Below, one piece after another: positions 12,972-14,065 of a stretch of DNA of 14,065 nt. This DNA is from Candidatus Saccharibacteria bacterium UBA5150 (GTDB lineage: Bacteria > Patescibacteriota > Saccharimonadia > Saccharimonadales > UBA4665). The notes under the pieces were generated by a model. That model worked only from the letters and a program-made list of their open reading frames with translations. It did not search any database and was not told the origin of the DNA. How positions within the stretch are numbered: position 1 is the first letter of the stretch; the number at the start of each line of letters is the position of its first letter. The position numbers and the translations under genes are program-made. Location of the stretch: NCBI GenBank assembly GCA_002413795.1, contig DHXS01000009.1:82800-96864 (forward strand), given 5' to 3'.

Positions 12972-12977
12972 TACAAT
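12972..12977 (+). promoter_or_regulatory. Leaderless -10 element of the P-loop kinase gene
   Basis: TACAAT (12972-12977) is followed by AAGCTG and ATG 12984, the recurring 6-nt spacing. No -35 is recognisable 16-18 nt upstream and no Shine-Dalgarno sequence is present. Confidence 0.5.
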
Positions 12978-12983
12978 AAGCTG

Positions 12984-13550
12984 ATGCAGTCCAAAAAAGT
13001 CATCGTGTTCGTGGGAATGCCCGGCGCCGGCAAGAGCGTGTGTGTCGAATATCTAAAGAAAAAGGGCCTCCCCTTCGCTTATTTCGGTGGTATTACGCTG
13101 GACGAGATTAAACGCCGCGGCATGGAAGTTAACGAAGCCAGTGAGAAACTGGTACGCGAAGACATCCGGGCCAAAGAAGGCAAAGGCGCCTACGCGGTGC
13201 GAATTATTAAGCAAATCGAGGATTTTTTTGAAAAGGGCGAAGCCTATGTGGTGGTTGATGGGCTATATAGCTGGACTGAATATAAGATTTTTAAGGATAG
13301 TTTTGGTCCGAATGCCGTGATCATCGCCATAGTGGCGCCGGTGAGCGTCCGGCACGAACGACTGGCCAAACGCCCGGTACGCCCGCTGACCGAAGCCGAA
13401 GCAACGGCACGGGACTATGCCGAAATTGAAAACCTGGAAAAGGGCGGCCCGATCGCCAACGCCGATTATTTCCTGGCTAACAACGACAGCGTAAAAGAAC
13501 TCGAAACTGACCTTCAAGAACTGTTAGACGGAATCAGCCTAATTACTTGA
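12984..13550 (+). CDS. P-loop nucleotide kinase of the UPF0200/AAA_18 type
   Basis: 188 residues. Walker A GMPGAGKS (11-18) at the N-terminus, an acidic strand end VVVDGLYSWTEYKIFK (89-104, D92), a lid-like RHERLAKRPVRP (123-134), then ARDYAEIENLEKGG (142-155) and ANADYFLANND (158-168). The layout (GMPGxGKS, lRee.G..A, DGlrs..E...F, R.RD..E..., ADY...N) is that of archaeal UPF0200 proteins, relatives of nucleoside-monophosphate and dephospho-CoA kinases. It lacks the CoaE signature after the P-loop (IDAD), so I do not call it coaE; substrate unknown. ATG 12984 is 6 nt after TACAAT. Divergent from the 298-residue gene across 95 bp; overlaps rpoD by 8 bp at the 3' end. Confidence 0.85.
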   Translation: MQSKKVIVFVGMPGAGKSVCVEYLKKKGLPFAYFGGITLDEIKRRGMEVNEASEKLVREDIRAKEGKGAYAVRIIKQIEDFFEKGEAYVVVDGLYSWTEYKIFKDSFGPNAVIIAIVAPVSVRHERLAKRPVRPLTEAEATARDYAEIENLEKGGPIANADYFLANNDSVKELETDLQELLDGISLIT

Positions 13551-14065
13551 TGTAGTCGTGGAGTTTTTTGGCGTCGCGGTGCTTGCGCAGTTTGGCCAAG
13601 GCCTTAGCCTCGATTTGCCTAATGCGCTCGCGGGTGACGCTGAATTCCTGGCCGACTTCCTCGAGCGTGTGGCTCTTGCCGTCTTCCAGGCCGAAGCGCA
13701 GTTTGAGGATTTTCTGTTCCCTTTCGGAGAGGGCGCCCAACATGTCTTTAACCTGCTCTTTGAGCAACTGGCCGGTGGCCGATTCTTCGGGGCTGATGGT
13801 GTCTTCGTCTTCGATGAAGTCGGCCAGCACCGAATCCTCTTCGTCGTCGCGGATCGAGGCATCAAGCGAGGAAATATCCTGCTTAATTTTCATGATGTGC
13901 TCGACTTTATCGACATCGATTTCCATTTCTTTGGCGATTTCCTCGTTGCTCGGCTCGCGGTTCAGCTCCTGGGTCAGGCGGCGCTGGGTGCGCAGCAGCT
14001 TGTTGATGGTTTCCACCATGTGCACCGGGATACGGATGGTTCGGGCCTGGTCGGCGATGGCGCGG
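13543..14065 (-). CDS. rpoD: RNA polymerase principal sigma factor, C-terminal part (N-terminus beyond window edge)
   Basis: The frame is open from 14064 at the right edge to the TAA at 13545-13543; 173 codons are visible. It enters with RAIADQARTIRIPVHMVETI, the hallmark end of region 2.4 and start of region 3 in group 1 sigma-70 factors. Region 3.1 follows (RRLTQELNREPSNEEIA), then the acidic finger region 3.2 (DDEEDSVLADFIEDED), then region 4 with REQKILKLRFGLEDG and the -35-binding helix-turn-helix TLEEVGQEFSVTRERIRQIE. An internal ATG at 14025 is within region 3 and is not the start. The intact region 4 fits the TTGNNN-type -35 boxes seen upstream of some genes here. The 3' end overlaps the convergent kinase gene by 8 bp. 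Confidence 0.96.
   Translation of the reverse strand, partial: RAIADQARTIRIPVHMVETINKLLRTQRRLTQELNREPSNEEIAKEMEIDVDKVEHIMKIKQDISSLDASIRDDEEDSVLADFIEDEDTISPEESATGQLLKEQVKDMLGALSEREQKILKLRFGLEDGKSHTLEEVGQEFSVTRERIRQIEAKALAKLRKHRDAKKLHDYIK

Noticed and set aside
1..14065. Alternative genetic code with TGA as a sense codon, as in some CPR lineages
   Set aside because: TGA terminates genes at the expected place (holA, the 7416 gene, the kinase) and no family alignment needs to read through TGA.
1..14065. The very frequent GCCGGC/GGCCGG words as a possible repeat family or uptake signal
   Set aside because: They fall mainly in Ala-Gly and Pro-Ala codon pairs and have no constant flanks or spacing, so codon composition explains them.
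1..14065. CRISPR arrays, tRNA genes, transposases or prophage genes
   Set aside because: No spaced direct repeats, cloverleaf-like segments, transposase motifs or terminal repeats were found on either strand by reading.

Overview
This window looks like a piece of a compact, mid-GC bacterial chromosome. Housekeeping genes are packed with almost no spacing: rpsT, holA, mutM, polA, a 5-formyltetrahydrofolate cyclo-ligase and a principal sigma factor (rpoD/sigA). TGA is used as a stop (for example holA and the membrane protein ending at 7844) and no frame needs TGA recoding, so the code is standard. The compactness, many tiny or unrecognised proteins, a stripped-down DciA-like protein and an archaeal-looking UPF0200-type kinase suggest a Patescibacteria/CPR lineage, possibly Saccharibacteria-like. 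That placement is inference; no rRNA or other decisive marker is present. No tRNA, CRISPR array, insertion sequence, phage gene or integration site was seen.

Layout. 1-1328 (-): degenerate DHH-phosphoesterase-like protein with a long disordered tail, cut by the left edge. 1495-1866 (+): rpsT with a histone-H1-like tail. 1867-2790 (-): holA. 2859-5045 (+): fused trehalose-6-phosphate synthase/phosphatase. 5035-5910 (-): mutM. 5928-6164 (+): DUF721/DciA-like protein. 6144-6722 (-): HAD hydrolase. 6745-7302 (-): membrane-anchored exported protein. 7416-7844 (+) and 7841-8479 (+): a membrane protein coupled to a phosphoribosyltransferase. 8487-11144 (-): polA without a proofreading site. 11225-11479 (+): 84-residue unknown. 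11480-11992 (-) and 11992-12888 (-): cyclo-ligase coupled behind an unknown 298-residue protein. 12984-13550 (+): P-loop kinase. 13543-14065 (-): rpoD, cut by the right edge.

Two organisational themes stand out. First, strands alternate nearly gene by gene. All six convergent pairs either abut, overlap by 8-21 nt or are 7 nt apart, so transcripts must end inside the opposing gene. At some junctions terminator-like hairpins are visible inside the opposing coding sequence. Second, many genes seem to be leaderless. In seven cases a TATAAT-like hexamer lies exactly 6 nt before the start codon (mutM, DUF721, holA, HAD, the 7416 membrane protein, the 84-residue protein and the kinase), and in polA it lies 7 nt before. 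This rule also picks internal starts over longer open frames at 7416, 11144 and 11225. By contrast, rpsT, the exported protein and the 298-residue protein have a longer leader and a Shine-Dalgarno sequence.

Functionally, the window mixes DNA replication and repair (holA, polA, mutM, DciA-like), translation and transcription (rpsT, rpoD), C1/folate metabolism, nucleotide-type phosphotransfer (PRTase, kinase) and trehalose synthesis. I see no defence system or biosynthetic cluster. The most interesting signals are the leaderless promoter grammar, the symmetric 17-bp mutM/DUF721 bidirectional promoter, the DHH pseudoenzyme, the S20 tail and the altered PolA motif C.
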